From Acestrorhynchus altus (lineage: Eukaryota; Chordata; Actinopteri; Characiformes; Acestrorhynchidae), in the NCBI GenBank assembly GCA_034509495.1, contig CM067503.1, positions 1,613,437 through 1,677,436 on the forward strand: 64,000 bases of DNA, written 5' to 3'. Both the position numbers and the translations under genes were made by a program. Positions 23,575-33,839 of the stretch are shown here, in pieces. Position 1 is the stretch's first letter. Every line of letters starts with the position of its first letter. Below the pieces are notes generated by a model. That model had not been told where the DNA came from. It made no database searches and saw only the letters and a list, made by a program, of their open reading frames with translations.

Positions 23575-23790
23575 CAGCAGTGGTCTTCAACTGCAGACAT
23601 ACGCACTGGTCAGCACACATGCCCGGAGTGGTGGGCAGCCTCTGCTGTGGCATCAAGGGAGCAGTTTGGGGTTAGGTGCCTTGCTGAAGGGCACTTCAGT
23701 CACAGCCTTTTGGTTTAGGGTCTCCGACTGACAACCTTCTGTTTGCAAGGCTGCTTTTCTTACCTCCAGGCCTCGGCCGCACCCTCCGAT
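23575..23790 (-). mobile_element. tRNA-derived SINE, minus orientation
   Basis: Complementary to the SINE body at 9515-9715: GCCCGGAGTGGTGGGCAGCC, GGTGCCTTGCTGAAGGGCAC and GGCTGCTTTTCTTACCTC are the reverse complements of the body and of the degraded tRNA-like head. It lies antisense in the last intron. Confidence 0.65.
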
Positions 23791-24147
23791 TTAAGTACCA
23801 CTGACTGTGAATTAGACCAGAAGGTTCTCAAGGCAACCGTTATGGAGCAGTGGTTCCCAAACCTCTGCTGGAGGGTCTCCTGCTCTGCACATTTGAATTT
23901 CTGAAATTCTCTTGCTCCTGGATCACGTTTCAGTGGTTCTCCAAGACCGTTTTTGTGAACCATTGTTACAGAACACTGTAGAACATTGCTTTGATGATAC
24001 ATTGACGAGCAGTGTGAATCTCCAGGGTTACTCCAGGGCCATGGTGGGGAACCACTTTTTACATAGATCTGGAATCTATGAAAAAAGCTTATGATTGGTG
24101 CATCGTGAATTGAAACCCCACCCTTGTCTGTTTTGTTGTCCCCTCAG

Positions 24148-24357
24148 GGTCAGGCGGACCTGCTGAAGCACGCGCGAGCCGAGGTGTCGGAGAACCTTAA
24201 GCAGATACATTACGCCGCACTCACCTGCAACTTGGCCAAGGGTGGTGCAGCAGCGACCCCATCTGCAGGCTCCGAATCCAAACCCCGTCGCAGCCTAGAG
24301 GCCATCCCGGAGAAGGCTGTGGGGGAGGAGGACATCAGCGACGAGGAGGAGAACTAA
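24148..24357 (+). CDS. Terminal coding exon, acidic C-terminus and stop
   Basis: The acceptor TTGTCCCCTCAG precedes GGTCAGGCG, in phase 0 with the preceding exon. It encodes 69 residues and TAA. The first 32 or so (GQADLLKHARAEVSENLKQI, then HYAALTCNLAKGG) continue the helical pattern. About 20 Ala/Pro/Ser-rich residues that look disordered follow, then a strongly acidic end (GEEDISDEEEN). The Ser in DISDEEEN is a good casein kinase 2-type site, by motif only. GC-rich third positions contrast with the flanking introns. With the two previous exons the visible C-terminus is 131 residues. The identity is unknown to me; a coiled-coil or helical-bundle adaptor is a guess. Confidence 0.9.
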   Translation, partial: GQADLLKHARAEVSENLKQIHYAALTCNLAKGGAAATPSAGSESKPRRSLEAIPEKAVGEEDISDEEEN

Positions 24358-24879
24358 AGGGCTTGTTCACTCCCTCTGAAAGACCCAAATTCCTGAACCC
24401 AGACACCAGTCGCTCCCTCCTGAGACCTGCACGGGTTTAAAGGAGCAGAGCGGTTAGTGGCCCAAGCTGTACGTGGCCCCGACACCAAGTTTCGATGGGA
24501 TGAAGAGGAAGGAGTTGTTCTCGTAAAGGTGCAATGGCCTTATACTCCGTCAAGACGTCCTTTAATCTGCCTGTCCGTGTCTTGGCCCACACTTTTCTCA
24601 GTATTTCCTACCTTTTGGGGCAAAGTGCCTCGAACTCCCTTAAGGATCCCAAATGCGACCGTCCGGAAAACCCTCAGACGCCTGATTTCCGAGGCCTGTG
24701 GTTTGGTTTCGCTGAGTGTTGCGAGAGTCGGGACAGTGTCCTAATTCACTGCCGTGGCGGTGTAAAGGTGTGCGCTTACCGAGCCTCACTCCACGACTGT
24801 CTACAAGCACAAAACCTCGTGGTTTTCGAGGAGCTGAAACCGGAGCCAAGAATGATTACGGGGAGAAAGAGAGCTACAG

Positions 24880-24880
24880 C

Positions 24881-24918
<38 letters not shown>

Positions 24919-24988
24919 AAATGAGCCAAGCTGTTTACAACCACAAACTAATTTGTGTTCTGTCTGCCGAAATAGTGTGTGTATATAA

Positions 24989-25029
<41 letters not shown>

Positions 25030-25046
25030 GTGTGTGTGTGTGTGTA
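24880..25046. repeat. (GA)n and (GT)n microsatellites within the 3' UTR
   Basis: A run of about 17 GA units and a run of about 26 GT units with one CGTG interruption, 75 bp apart. The opposite-strand frames over them are artefacts. Confidence 0.95.
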
Positions 25047-25840
25047 TACAGACATTCATACATATATATGGAGATCTGTTACTTTTTTGCTCTGTGCACC
25101 ATTTTAATGGATGAGATTTATTTTGTTAAGAGAAAACGGATGTTTTAAAGAGATCATATTTTATTCGTATGAAGGTTGGGCACATCGATGCCCGTTGGCC
25201 AGAACCCAAATCTGTTGTAGGTGGTTTTATTTGTTTGTTTGTTTGTTTGTTTGTTTGCCCCCCCCCCCCCCCCCTAGGGAGAGTGAATGTAAGCCGCTTG
25301 TGGGTCATTAGATGGAAAATACTGTACCTTTCAAATACAACCAGCAGCGAACTGTACGAGAAGAAAAGGACCTGGATCCTCCTGGACGTTTTAAAGGACG
25401 CAGTTAAGCTTCTAAACCATTCCTGCTAAAAGAGAAAAAAGAAAAAAAGAAAAAACTAGTGTACCTATTTATGGATACTGTTAAACATTATAGTGCCTCG
25501 TAGTTGACGATTCTGTCTATTGGTGGGAGGGGTTTGCTAGAGAGAAGTCGGATTCCTCTGCCTGCCTGGCCGAAGCTGAAGCCTGCCCAGTGCCAACCTG
25601 CCAATTCATTGCTTCTGGTTAGTATTCATCCTTGGCTCGTCCTATTGGTCGTCTCACTGTGCCAATCTACTGTTGGTCCTAGTGAACCACATCCGTCGGA
25701 TTTTACAGCTTCTTCAAAACCAGAGGTTTGACTGGACATTAAAAACATAAAAAAAAAAAGAGTTTGAAATCTGTTTCATACATTTTAGTGCTGTAAGAGT
25801 TTGTGTACCTTTAAGCATAGTGAACCATTTATACCAGTTT

Positions 25841-25867
25841 GGGGGGGGCGGGAGGTGGGGGGTGGGT
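25841..25867 (+). promoter_or_regulatory. G-quadruplex-type motif upstream of the poly(A) signal
   Basis: Four or more G-runs with short loops, of the form G8-C-GGG-A-GG-T-G6-T-GGG, end 51 bases before AATAAA and lie on the transcribed sense strand. The motif meets the usual G3+N1-7 quadruplex rule, and RNA folding is an inference. Confidence 0.6.
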
Positions 25868-25918
25868 TTGGATATGGTTCGGTTTTGTTCTACTCCGTTA
25901 AAAGCCCAAAAGCTCTGA

Positions 25919-25924
25919 AATAAA
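25919..25924 (+). terminator. Poly(A) signal AATAAA
   Basis: Canonical AATAAA about 1.56 kb after the stop codon, followed 24-50 bases later by a GT-rich stretch (GAGTTTGTTGTCAGATGTTC), the expected downstream element. Cleavage is expected near 25940. Confidence 0.65.
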
Positions 25925-26184
25925 CCATGTCGAATACATTCTCTTAAGAGTTTGTTGTCAGATGTTCTTTTGGAACCGGCCCGATGGAGAGGTGGAGCGG
26001 CGCCGGCCCAGTTCAGTCGTCATGGCAAGCAGGGAGGGATTTCAGCTGAGAGGCTACTTTCAGAACGTCAGGTGTTTGGTGTGTAAATAGTGAGTGTGTG
26101 ACTTTGCTTGAGGTCAAAGATGATCAGATGCAGTTTTACAGGCCTGTTTACAGTTTACTGCCCGGAATGAAACTGTGATGGAGA

Positions 26185-26384
26185 GGGAGGTTGGCGGGAG
26201 GTTGGCGGGAGGTTGGCGGGAGGTTGACGGGGAGGTTGAGGGGGAGGTTGACGGGAGGTTGACGGGAGGTTGACGGGAGGTTGACGGGAGGTTGACGGGA
26301 GGTTGGCGGGAGGTTGGCGGGAGGTTAACGGGAGGTTAACGGGAGGTTAACGGGAGGTTGGCGGGAGGTTGGCGGGAGGTTGGT
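26185..26384 (+). repeat. G-rich 12-bp minisatellite
   Basis: About 16 tandem copies of GGGAGGTTGRCG with TTGACG, TTGGCG and TTAACG variants in blocks. It starts about 245 bp after the likely cleavage site of the + strand gene. Repeated G-runs give strand-specific quadruplex potential. Confidence 0.9.
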
Positions 26385-26429
26385 GCCGCGTCTGCAGTGT
26401 TGCTGACTCTGAGCTGGTCTGTCAGACGA

Positions 26430-26735
26430 AGAGAGAGCTGAGCCAAAACAGAAGGCTCTCGATTTACCGGCCAACCTACGTTCCAGCTCTCACCTACGGC
26501 CACGAGCTTTGGATAGTGACCGAAAGAATGAGATCCTGATTACAAGCCGCTGAAATGAGCTTCTCCGCAGGGTTTCTGGACTCTCCCTTAGAGACAGGGT
26601 GAGGAGTTCAGTAATCCGAGAGGGACTCGGATCAAAGCTGCTGCTCCTCCACGTCGAGGTGTTTTGGGAATATGGTCCGGATGCCTCCTGATTGCCTCCC
26701 TTTGAGGCATTCCGGTCAAGTTTATAAATCCCTGT
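26430..26735 (+). pseudogene. Non-LTR retrotransposon, C-terminal reverse-transcriptase ORF relic
   Basis: The + strand translation, with stops, retains pieces such as LRSSSHL, PRALDSDRKNE, SSVIREGLGS, LLLHVE and YGPDAS. They match a C-terminal segment common in teleost non-LTR elements, ending in the RWFGHL.RMPP..LP.EVFR type. The opposite-orientation fragment at 43020-43255 is from the next part of the same kind of element. Confidence 0.6.
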
Positions 26736-27050
26736 CTCTGACTTTTTACATCGTAGTGGAGCAACAAGGTAGGAGTGTCTAATAGAGTGGACAGTGAGTG
26801 GACACAGTGTTTAAACACTCCAGCAGCACTGCTGTGTCTCATCCACTCGTACCAGCGCAACACACACTAACACACCACCACCATGAACCGGAGAATGACC
26901 CACCACCCACATAATAGCTGCTCTGTGGTGGTCCTGTGGGCTCCTGATCATTGAAGATCAGAGTGAAAGGAGGAGAATAAAGTCTGCAGAGAAACAGATG
27001 AACTACAGTCTGGAATTATAGAACCACAGTGTCCTCTATGTTGAGATGAT
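26736..27050. mobile_element. Palindromic MITE copy
   Basis: Carries TCTAATAGAGTGGACAGTGA, GTGTTTAAACACTCCAGCAG, ACACACTAACACACCACCAC, GAGAATGACCCACCACCCAC, GAAAGGAGGAGAATAAAGTC and CTACAGTCTGGAATTATAGA in that order. It overlaps the end of the non-LTR relic with no gap. Confidence 0.85.
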
Positions 27051-27379
27051 TGAGTGAACAGCTTTAAGAATGTTTTCTGTAGACTAAAGCCAAGCAAGTG
27101 TCTTCATGTGCTGGAATTGTGATGAGGCACTTTGCTTGGCTCCAGAACGCCTGAGGAACTGCAACCCCCTCATCCGCCCAACAGTCACATGTTTTGTTTT
27201 TCATGTTTCTTTTGGTGGAATTCCTCTTTCTAAGCACTTTCCTCGCTCGGTAAAACCCCTGTAATTCCAAATAGACCAGTTGACCTGAGGAAAAGCCGTC
27301 TCTTTGAAGGTGAAACCTGAAGTCAGTCTTGTGTCAACACCTTTGGATTCTCTTTGGTGTAGAGCAATGCCGCTTTTTG
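27051..27379. other. Non-coding stretch, nothing recognised
   Basis: Single-copy sequence without a supported feature. Confidence 0.4.
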
Positions 27380-27720
27380 GGAAATGATATACACACACTC
27401 GGATTTACCCCGGGGCAATTACATGAGTCACATTTGGCACACGGGCTCGTGAACTTGCATAACTGCTGTTCTAAATAATGAATGCAGTGAGTGGCTCAAG
27501 CAATATTGCTCAATGGATCGCTCTCGGCTGGGCGAAAACGAGACGGGCCTTTCGCCGCTAGATCTACCAGGCAGCCCCACAGGACCGAGGCCAATTTCTC
27601 ATCCGGGTGGCATGATACTGGCAGGCTGAAAGCATTGCTATTGATTGCAAGACTGCTCGCAAATGCCAGCAGGGGGAAAGCCAGAGGATGTCTGGGCTTG
27701 GCCTGATATCAGTCCGTTGA
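27380..27720. promoter_or_regulatory. Possible conserved non-coding element
   Basis: Balanced, non-repetitive sequence with motif-like stretches (GGCAATTACATGAGTCA, GCAATATTGCTCAATGG, GCTATTGATTGCAAGA), bordered by repeats. The open frame at 27491-27706 has no splice context. Confidence 0.3.
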
Positions 27721-28049
27721 ATAACATTGTGGTTGCGCCATGTTCTGTGGTGTCAAAGGGATGTTTACACCCCATAATGCTTCATTTTGCACTAGGATGA
27801 CCATGCGTCTTCTTTTTCCCGGACACGTCCTGTTTTAGGAATCTTAAAACTGCATCCGGACGTGTAAAAGGACATGATTTCATGTGTGAACATGTGTGTT
27901 TAAGCCCCACCTTCTCAGCACAGCAACAAGAACATGCCAAACGTCATGGGATATCAGTGGGTGCGTTCATTATGAAATGACTTCGGGGGACGGTTTGGGA
28001 ATGTCCATACATGTTTAAGTTGTGAGTAAGGTTGAACACTGGGTACAGC
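27721..28049. other. Non-coding stretch, nothing recognised
   Basis: No supported feature. Confidence 0.4.
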
Positions 28050-28735
28050 ATACTGCGTACTCATGGCAAGGAGTTTGAGAGACACACGATGGTGGGTGCC
28101 AGGTGGATGGGACGTTCGATTTCCAAAGTTCTGCAGGAATTTGATATTCCTCGATCCACACTATGACGGTGTATTATGCTGCTGGAATATCCCATCATTG
28201 TGGGGAAGCATGAAGTCCATGAAGGGCTGCAAATGGTCACCAAGCAGTGAAATGAAGTGACAGCAGTCAATGACGGCACTGACCAACCCATGCCATGGGA
28301 ATACACCGACACTATGGGATCACCACCAACCTGCACATTGTCTTGTTTTCAACTGGTGTCCATGGATTCATGGGTTCTGCACCACTCAAACCCTACCATC
28401 AGCTCAGACAATTGGTACCATGACTTAACGTACCACGTGCCAATCCTCTAGGGTCCAGTTAATGACCTTAAAGCCCAGGTGAGGCGATGCAGGATGTGAT
28501 ATCTGACCGTCATGACCATTGCGCGTCCATGGTCACTCACTGTGCTGTCGCCTGTGGGTGGTAATGCCTTTTGTGATATATTTCTTGTACCCACATGACA
28601 CTGTGGATCGAGATGGAACGTCCCACCACCATGCCTTGCACAAACACGGATGAGCACGCTGACCAGTCCCCTGAAGTAACAGCACTCCTAATCAATTTGC
28701 ATATTGATATCCATGGACTTCTGGCATGGATATAC
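28050..28735. mobile_element. Decayed DNA-transposon-like repeat
   Basis: Contains phrases such as GATTCATGGGTTCTGCACCA and CACACTATGACGGTGTATTA that I associate with a moderately repeated teleost DNA element. It leads into the CAGCCATAACATTATGAACA end at 28742. No intact transposase frame is present and the family is not assigned. Confidence 0.4.
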
Positions 28736-29145
28736 AATGACCAGCCATAACATTATGAACACCTCCTTGTTTCTACACCCAGTATCCATTCTATCAGCTC
28801 TTCTGGCCAATCAGGAGCAATATAATTCCAGACTGTAGTTCATCTGTTTCTCTGCAGACTTTATTCTCCTCCTTTCACCCTGATCTTCAATGATCAGGAC
28901 CCCACAGGACCACCACAGAGCAGATATTATGTGGGTGGTGGGTCATTCTCAGCATTGCAGTCACACTGATATGATGACAAGGTGGAGACACTCTGTAGGA
29001 GTGTCTAATAGAGTGGACAGTGAGTGGACACAGGGTTTAAACACTCCAGCAGCACTGCTGTGTCTGATCCACTTGTACCAGCACAACACACACTAACACA
29101 CCACCCACGTGTCAGTGTGACTGCAGTGCTGAGAATGACCCACCA
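28736..29145. mobile_element. Palindromic MITE copy with a defined terminus
   Basis: Begins CAGCCATAACATTATGAACA followed by CCTCCTTGTTTCTACACCCA, the terminus whose complement ends the copy at 32135-32172. It continues with CATCTGTTTCTCTGCAGACT, the AGGACCACCACAGAGCAG block, TCTAATAGAGTGGACAGTGA and GTTTAAACACTCCAGCAGCA, and ends in the inverted GAGAATGACCCACCAC. Confidence 0.85.
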
Positions 29146-29632
29146 CGTCTTTATTATGAGCCTGTTTGTCCCTCACTCAGAAAAGGCAGTCCGACTGTTC
29201 CCCAACAAGAGCTGCTTAGGGAATAAATCAGTCCACTGGCCACAATCAAGAAAGTCCCACTAACAACTTAAGCAGAGAAAATCCTGCGTTTCAAGACTGC
29301 CAGCCTGATGGAGCACACATAACACCATCACAGTGCCTCGTGGCGACTCCGTGGAGCACAGCTAAAGACCTTCAGCTGTCTGCTCTCAGTGAATGCAGGG
29401 AATTTTGCTGCAGCTCGTTTTTCTTTTTCCTTTTTCTTTTCCAGGTTTCTCCTAATTCTGTACACAAACAATGGACTTAATTCATCGCTTTAAAGCCCTC
29501 ACGTTGTCTTAATATTCTGTATACACCCCAAATCCTTCACTCAACCCCTGAAATCAAACATTAGATTAGGACAAGATTCAGCCGCCTGAACAGCTTTCAC
29601 AGCTGCAGCAGAGACTCGCAATGACTACTGAT

Positions 29633-29695
<63 letters not shown>

Positions 29696-30851
29696 AAAAT
29701 GACCCTAACCCAATCTTTGTACCCTGGAGCTGGTTATATATATGCAGTTTTACTGGATATATAAACGATGGTTATTTTTCACATTTTCCAATCTTGGTGT
29801 CACTTTAGGAAAAGTCATCAAATTTCATGTCGAAAAAAGTAGATTTAGGTGGGTTTTCTCTGCAAATAAATGTGGCGGCGGCTCATTTCTGACCGTTAAA
29901 AGACAACACAAGGGTCAATAGGCTGTTTTATCTTCTCTGCCATCGAGACTGATGGTATGTAAATGATTACCTGCCTTACAATGACAGAATGGAGGGAGCA
30001 AAACTGCCTACAGGCTTTTCTCTTGGACTGTTTTCTTTTCTAAGCCTGACCTCCACCAGCACCAGCAACAGCTCCTGAAAACACTTCCTTATTTAGATTC
30101 AGGCCTTTTTAACCTGCTGTGTGAACGTAACCTTGGTCTCTCCATTCATATCGACCGCCAGGTGAACAGGCGTTTCTGTTGGGGCTTTGGCTTCTCTCAC
30201 CGACGGCATTAAGGACCACATATCGACGAGCCTCAAATCTGATTCGAAAAGATCCGATTTGAGTCACGTCAGACTGGTAACGTGAACGAAACCGCAATGA
30301 ATCGACTGTTACATTGCAGCTGTGGGGTTTGGGAATTGACCCGTTTCACAGCCCTGCTTTGGTTCTGCTGACAGTGGTTGAGGTTCTCGTTATTCTGCTC
30401 TACAGCTTTCTGTAGGTGAGCACCTTTATGATTTTAATGCTGCTTTTATAAGAATTGGACACAGTGTCTGGAAACCTTTTTAAAGGAACGTTCCTGCACT
30501 TGGACTCAGCACTTCTCCAAACGGGGCGAGAGCATCGACCATCCAGCAGGGATATTCGGTTGGTTTGTGATGAACGGCTTTGTAAATGTTATTACAGTGG
30601 GAGGCTGCAGGCTTATAAAACTGGCAGTGAGGAGGTTTCATAGCTGGCTGGTTGTCAGGGTTAGTTTAGAGTGGACTACATTAGTGAGGCAGACACGGTG
30701 CCGACTGCAGCCTCGGATCCTGCGATGGATCATCGGTGCTGAGTGAGAGGAACGTTAACAGAACCGTCCAACAATTGATGAACACATGAAATCTTATCCA
30801 AACACCGGGAGTGCCAGTTTGTACTTCTGCCAAGCGGTGTAGTCTGGGTTT

Positions 30852-30905
<54 letters not shown>

Positions 30906-31104
30906 AAACAGAGATATATGTAGGCTCTGGCATTAAAAGGGTTTACGACTCTTAATATCTCACCCTGTTTTGTGCCTCATCCTGAATATTTGCCCTTCTG
31001 AGCTTCTGACTGAGGTGCTGTTTGTCTTTTTAATGGAGATGGCAGCGTTCCCACACTCCCTTATCGGAGTGATCCCAGCAGAAAACACTGGATCGGATCC
31101 TGTA
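29146..31104. other. Non-coding stretch with two (GT)n microsatellites
   Basis: GT runs at 29634-29688 and 30855-30904. The remaining sequence is single-copy with no supported gene. No frame here has a coding-like codon pattern. Confidence 0.5.
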
Positions 31105-31592
31105 CCCTGAAATGCTCTGTATGACCAAGTATTTGTGGACACCCCTACTAATGAATGCATTCACCTACCTTAAGCTGCACCCATTGCTGACAAAGATGTG
31201 CAAATGCACACACATCTAGTCTAGTCCCTGTGGAGAAGTACTGCCAGTAGAACAGGACTCTCTGGAGCAGATCAAAATGGTCTAGAAAATCTCTAGACCC
31301 CCAGCATTGAGCTGTGGTCAGTGGAACTGTGTCCTCTGGAATGATGGAGCTTCATCCTGTAGGGAGTTGGTGATGAGGTGGTGATCATTCAATATCCTGA
31401 CTTCACTATGCTCTTATCACTGAATGCAATCAAATCCTCACAGCAATGCTCCAGAATCTAGTAGAAAGTCTTCCCTGGACAGTAGAGCTACTCCAACAAA
31501 AGCAGGAGAAACTGTCTAATATCTGTGATTTCAGAAGAAACAGTGAACAAGCAGGTGTCCCAATACTTTTGTCCATATAGTGTATGACAGAA
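31105..31592. mobile_element. Tc1-derived MITE, nearly full length
   Basis: Left end TATGACCAAGTATTTGTGGA, interior with GAACAGGACTCTCTGGAGCA, GACCCCCAGCATTGAGCTGT and GGTGATGAGGTGGTGATCAT, and right end CAGGTGTCCCAATACTTTTG plus TCCATATAGTGTATG. The ends are inverted relatives of the standard teleost Tc1 termini. There is no transposase, so it is non-autonomous. Fragments of this family lie at 1.5, 3.7, 34.8, 37.6, 44.1 and 63.1 kb. Confidence 0.8.
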
Positions 31593-31954
31593 TTGCACAA
31601 AATAACAAACATAGATCAGATCACGGCAACTGAATAATAAGTTCAGAACATTAGTGATGAACAGTGAACCTCAAACACTGCGGTTCCTCCTTCAGAAGAA
31701 CATCCAGCAGCAGCAAAACAAGCTGTAGAACAGGCCGATTCCAAAAGACCAAAACTGTTACATCACATTTACATAAACTCCACCCACTAGAGAAAGCTCT
31801 AATCACAGCTGGTGAAATAATAAAACACCACAGTGACTTCATGAGAATATGGTGGAGTTGACACTGGAGAGCAGCTCATCACCTCCAGACTCTGCTAGTT
31901 GCAGGAACACAGGATGCTTCAGGAACCAGGCCTGGTGACCCCAGCGGTTCCTGT
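31593..31954. other. Non-coding stretch, nothing recognised
   Basis: No supported feature. Confidence 0.4.
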
Positions 31955-32172
31955 GCCAGTGCTGAGAATGACCCACCACCCACATGATAGCTGCTCTGTG
32001 GTGGTCCTGTGGGGTCCTGATCATTGAAGATCAGGGTGAAAGGAGGAGAATAAAGTCTGCAGAGGAACAGATGAACTACAGTCTGGAATTATAGAACCAC
32101 AAAGAGCTCCTGTTTATTAAATTGCATACAAAGTGTAGAAACAAGGAGGTGGTCATAATATTATGGATTATC
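31955..32172. mobile_element. Palindromic MITE copy, right terminal part
   Basis: Contains GAGAATGACCCACCACCCAC, the GATCATTGAAGATCAGGGTG block and GAACAGATGAACTACAGTCT. It ends GTGTAGAAACAAGGAGGTGG then TCATAATATTATGGAT, the complement of the terminus at 28736. Confidence 0.8.
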
Positions 32173-32429
32173 AGTATATAAATACAAATTTAAATGACAT
32201 AATCGCTGGAATCACTGCCTGCTCTAAAAATGATGAGCTTAGGAACCTTTATCCTAGCGCTGCACAGAGAAGAGAACGTGGAATTATGCCATCTGTAGTG
32301 TTGTGCTCTTTGGTCTGCAGCGGCAGCAGTGGTCAAGCCAAGACACTTAAAACCACAATCTGAGCTGAATAAGGGGAGCCAGAGCAGACAGTCTTTATCA
32401 ACTCCTCACAATACATTTATTTTTATGTT
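32173..32429. other. Non-coding stretch, nothing recognised
   Basis: No supported feature. Confidence 0.4.
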
Positions 32430-33560
32430 CTCCAGCCAGTTCTTCAGCCAGGCAGCCTCCCGAGTTCAGACGGCGGCCTTTCATAAAAGCTCTGCAATTC
32501 CATTTCCGCGGCGAGTCCAAATCAGAGTGAATGTGGAGGCCGGCCCTGGCACGGCACTTCGGCACTTGCCCTTTGATTCTCTCTCTAATGGCTTTGATCC
32601 CCTCGCAGACCCGGGCCCTGGTCCAATCAGCCCTTCAATTCCACCGAACCACAGTGCCTTTTTTTTAGAGAGCCCACCGTTCTGTTTCTTTCCGGCCCCC
32701 TTCAGGGCCTGCCATCATCGACTCTCAATTACTATCATCGGTCGGGCCAGGGGGCCTTGTTTCCCTCTGCTGTGATTGAAGAGGAGTTACTGTAACATGC
32801 CGTTGGTCCGGGGCCTGCTTTGCGGCGGGCTGTGATGGACCCCCGGAGCCAGGCTTGGTCTTTTTGTGCTACTTTTCACTTTTTTGCCCAGGAATGCTTC
32901 ATGCTCGGCTAGACACTAAACCGCCCTCCCTGAGTCATCCTCGTCGCCACTGTGTTGCGAGGGTGCATCCACTTAAGAGAAGTGGGACGCCTGCCTGCGG
33001 ACCCATCGCCGGGGTCATGAACAGGACGCTCACACAAGTCCCTTGGGGGACTAACGGCTAGCAAACAGCCTCCATAAACACACATATGCTGGGCAGCTTG
33101 TTCAGCTAATGGGGGGCTATTTCTCCATTTCATGGCGTGTTAAAGCCATTCAGACCGCAGCTGCTTTGCCTCACGGCGCAGCGGCGCAGGCCCAGAAAGT
33201 GGCCCGACACCCACCGTCCACTGCAGAGCACCTGGTTTTCTTCAAACATAACAGAGGCCCTGCTGAAGGCAGGCACTTAATAAGATGCCTAATGTGGCGC
33301 AAATCATGGGCTCTTGGCTGGGGTAAAGCATGGAAAGGGCTCTTATTTTACATGCCCTCATTGGACGGCGACAATATCAGGTTTCCTGATAGATCTGTGT
33401 GGTGGCCCACAAGACGGACTGGACCTGCCCCTGCTTTCCTTATTCTGATTACTCAGATGTTTACGCAAAAACATGTTCCCGAGGGCTTTACAGAGTCATC
33501 TGATGCACTGCTCCGAAACGGTCAGAGTGAAATATCAGGGTCATTGTGGCGGGTGCCGTG
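32430..33560. promoter_or_regulatory. Possible large conserved non-coding block
   Basis: About 1.1 kb of GC-moderate, repeat-free sequence, which is exceptional in this window. Open frames on both strands (for example 32329-32775 and 33109-33561) lack splice signals and any codon-position bias, so I read it as non-coding. Motif-like features include CCTTTGATTCTCTCTCTAATGG, GTGATTGAAGAGGAGTTACTG, GGGTCATGAACAGGACGC and CTGATTACTCAGATG. A developmental enhancer cluster is the simplest interpretation. A coding interpretation with unusual exons is not fully excluded. Confidence 0.35.
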
Positions 33561-33839
33561 ACCTTTGCGTTTACTAGTCAAGGGTGCTGATGCCTTCTTC
33601 ATGAGCGTGATGTAACCATAAATGACTCATGGCAAGTACACTCCATCAGCTGAAGAGGAACAGCCAAAAGCAACAAAATCTGCCGACGTTGTGGCTCTGA
33701 CTTCGTGGCTTTGACCTCCCTGCACTGTTTTTCACCATTAAAGAGACAGTTCTGGAACTGGGTTGGAGGGTGTGCTGGTAAGGTGCCCTGCTACCACGGT
33801 CTTACAGGGCTCTAACCTAACCAACAGTGTTCCTCAGTC
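33561..33839. other. Non-coding stretch, nothing recognised
   Basis: No supported feature. Confidence 0.4.

Larger units (their letters stand above)
20686..24147 (+). other. Last coding intron (phase 0)
   Basis: A 3.46 kb intron from GTGAAA to TTGTCCCCTCAG. It contains a degenerate tandem repeat, a motif-rich block at 21845-22070, a solitary-unit copy of the 52-bp-VNTR element and an antisense SINE. Confidence 0.7.
24358..25940 (+). other. 3' UTR with unusual low-complexity tracts
   Basis: Runs from the TAA to just after the poly(A) signal at 25919. In transcript order it carries (GA)n at 24880-24915, (GU)n at 24992-25046, (GUUU)n at 25226-25256, a C-run of about 18 at 25257-25274, A-rich patches and a G-quadruplex-type motif at 25841-25867. 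These tracts are potential binding sites for GU-, C- and G-binding RNA proteins. The UTR length is inferred from the first strong AATAAA and was not measured. Confidence 0.65.

Noticed and set aside
24457..24884. 95- and 116-codon frames after the stop codon
   Set aside because: They lie in the 3' UTR of the + strand gene, in two frames, without splice continuity.
32329..33561. Long plus-strand frames (148 and 150 codons)
   Set aside because: They overlap open frames on the other strand, with no splice signals, no start context and no recognisable domain; I prefer a non-coding conserved block.
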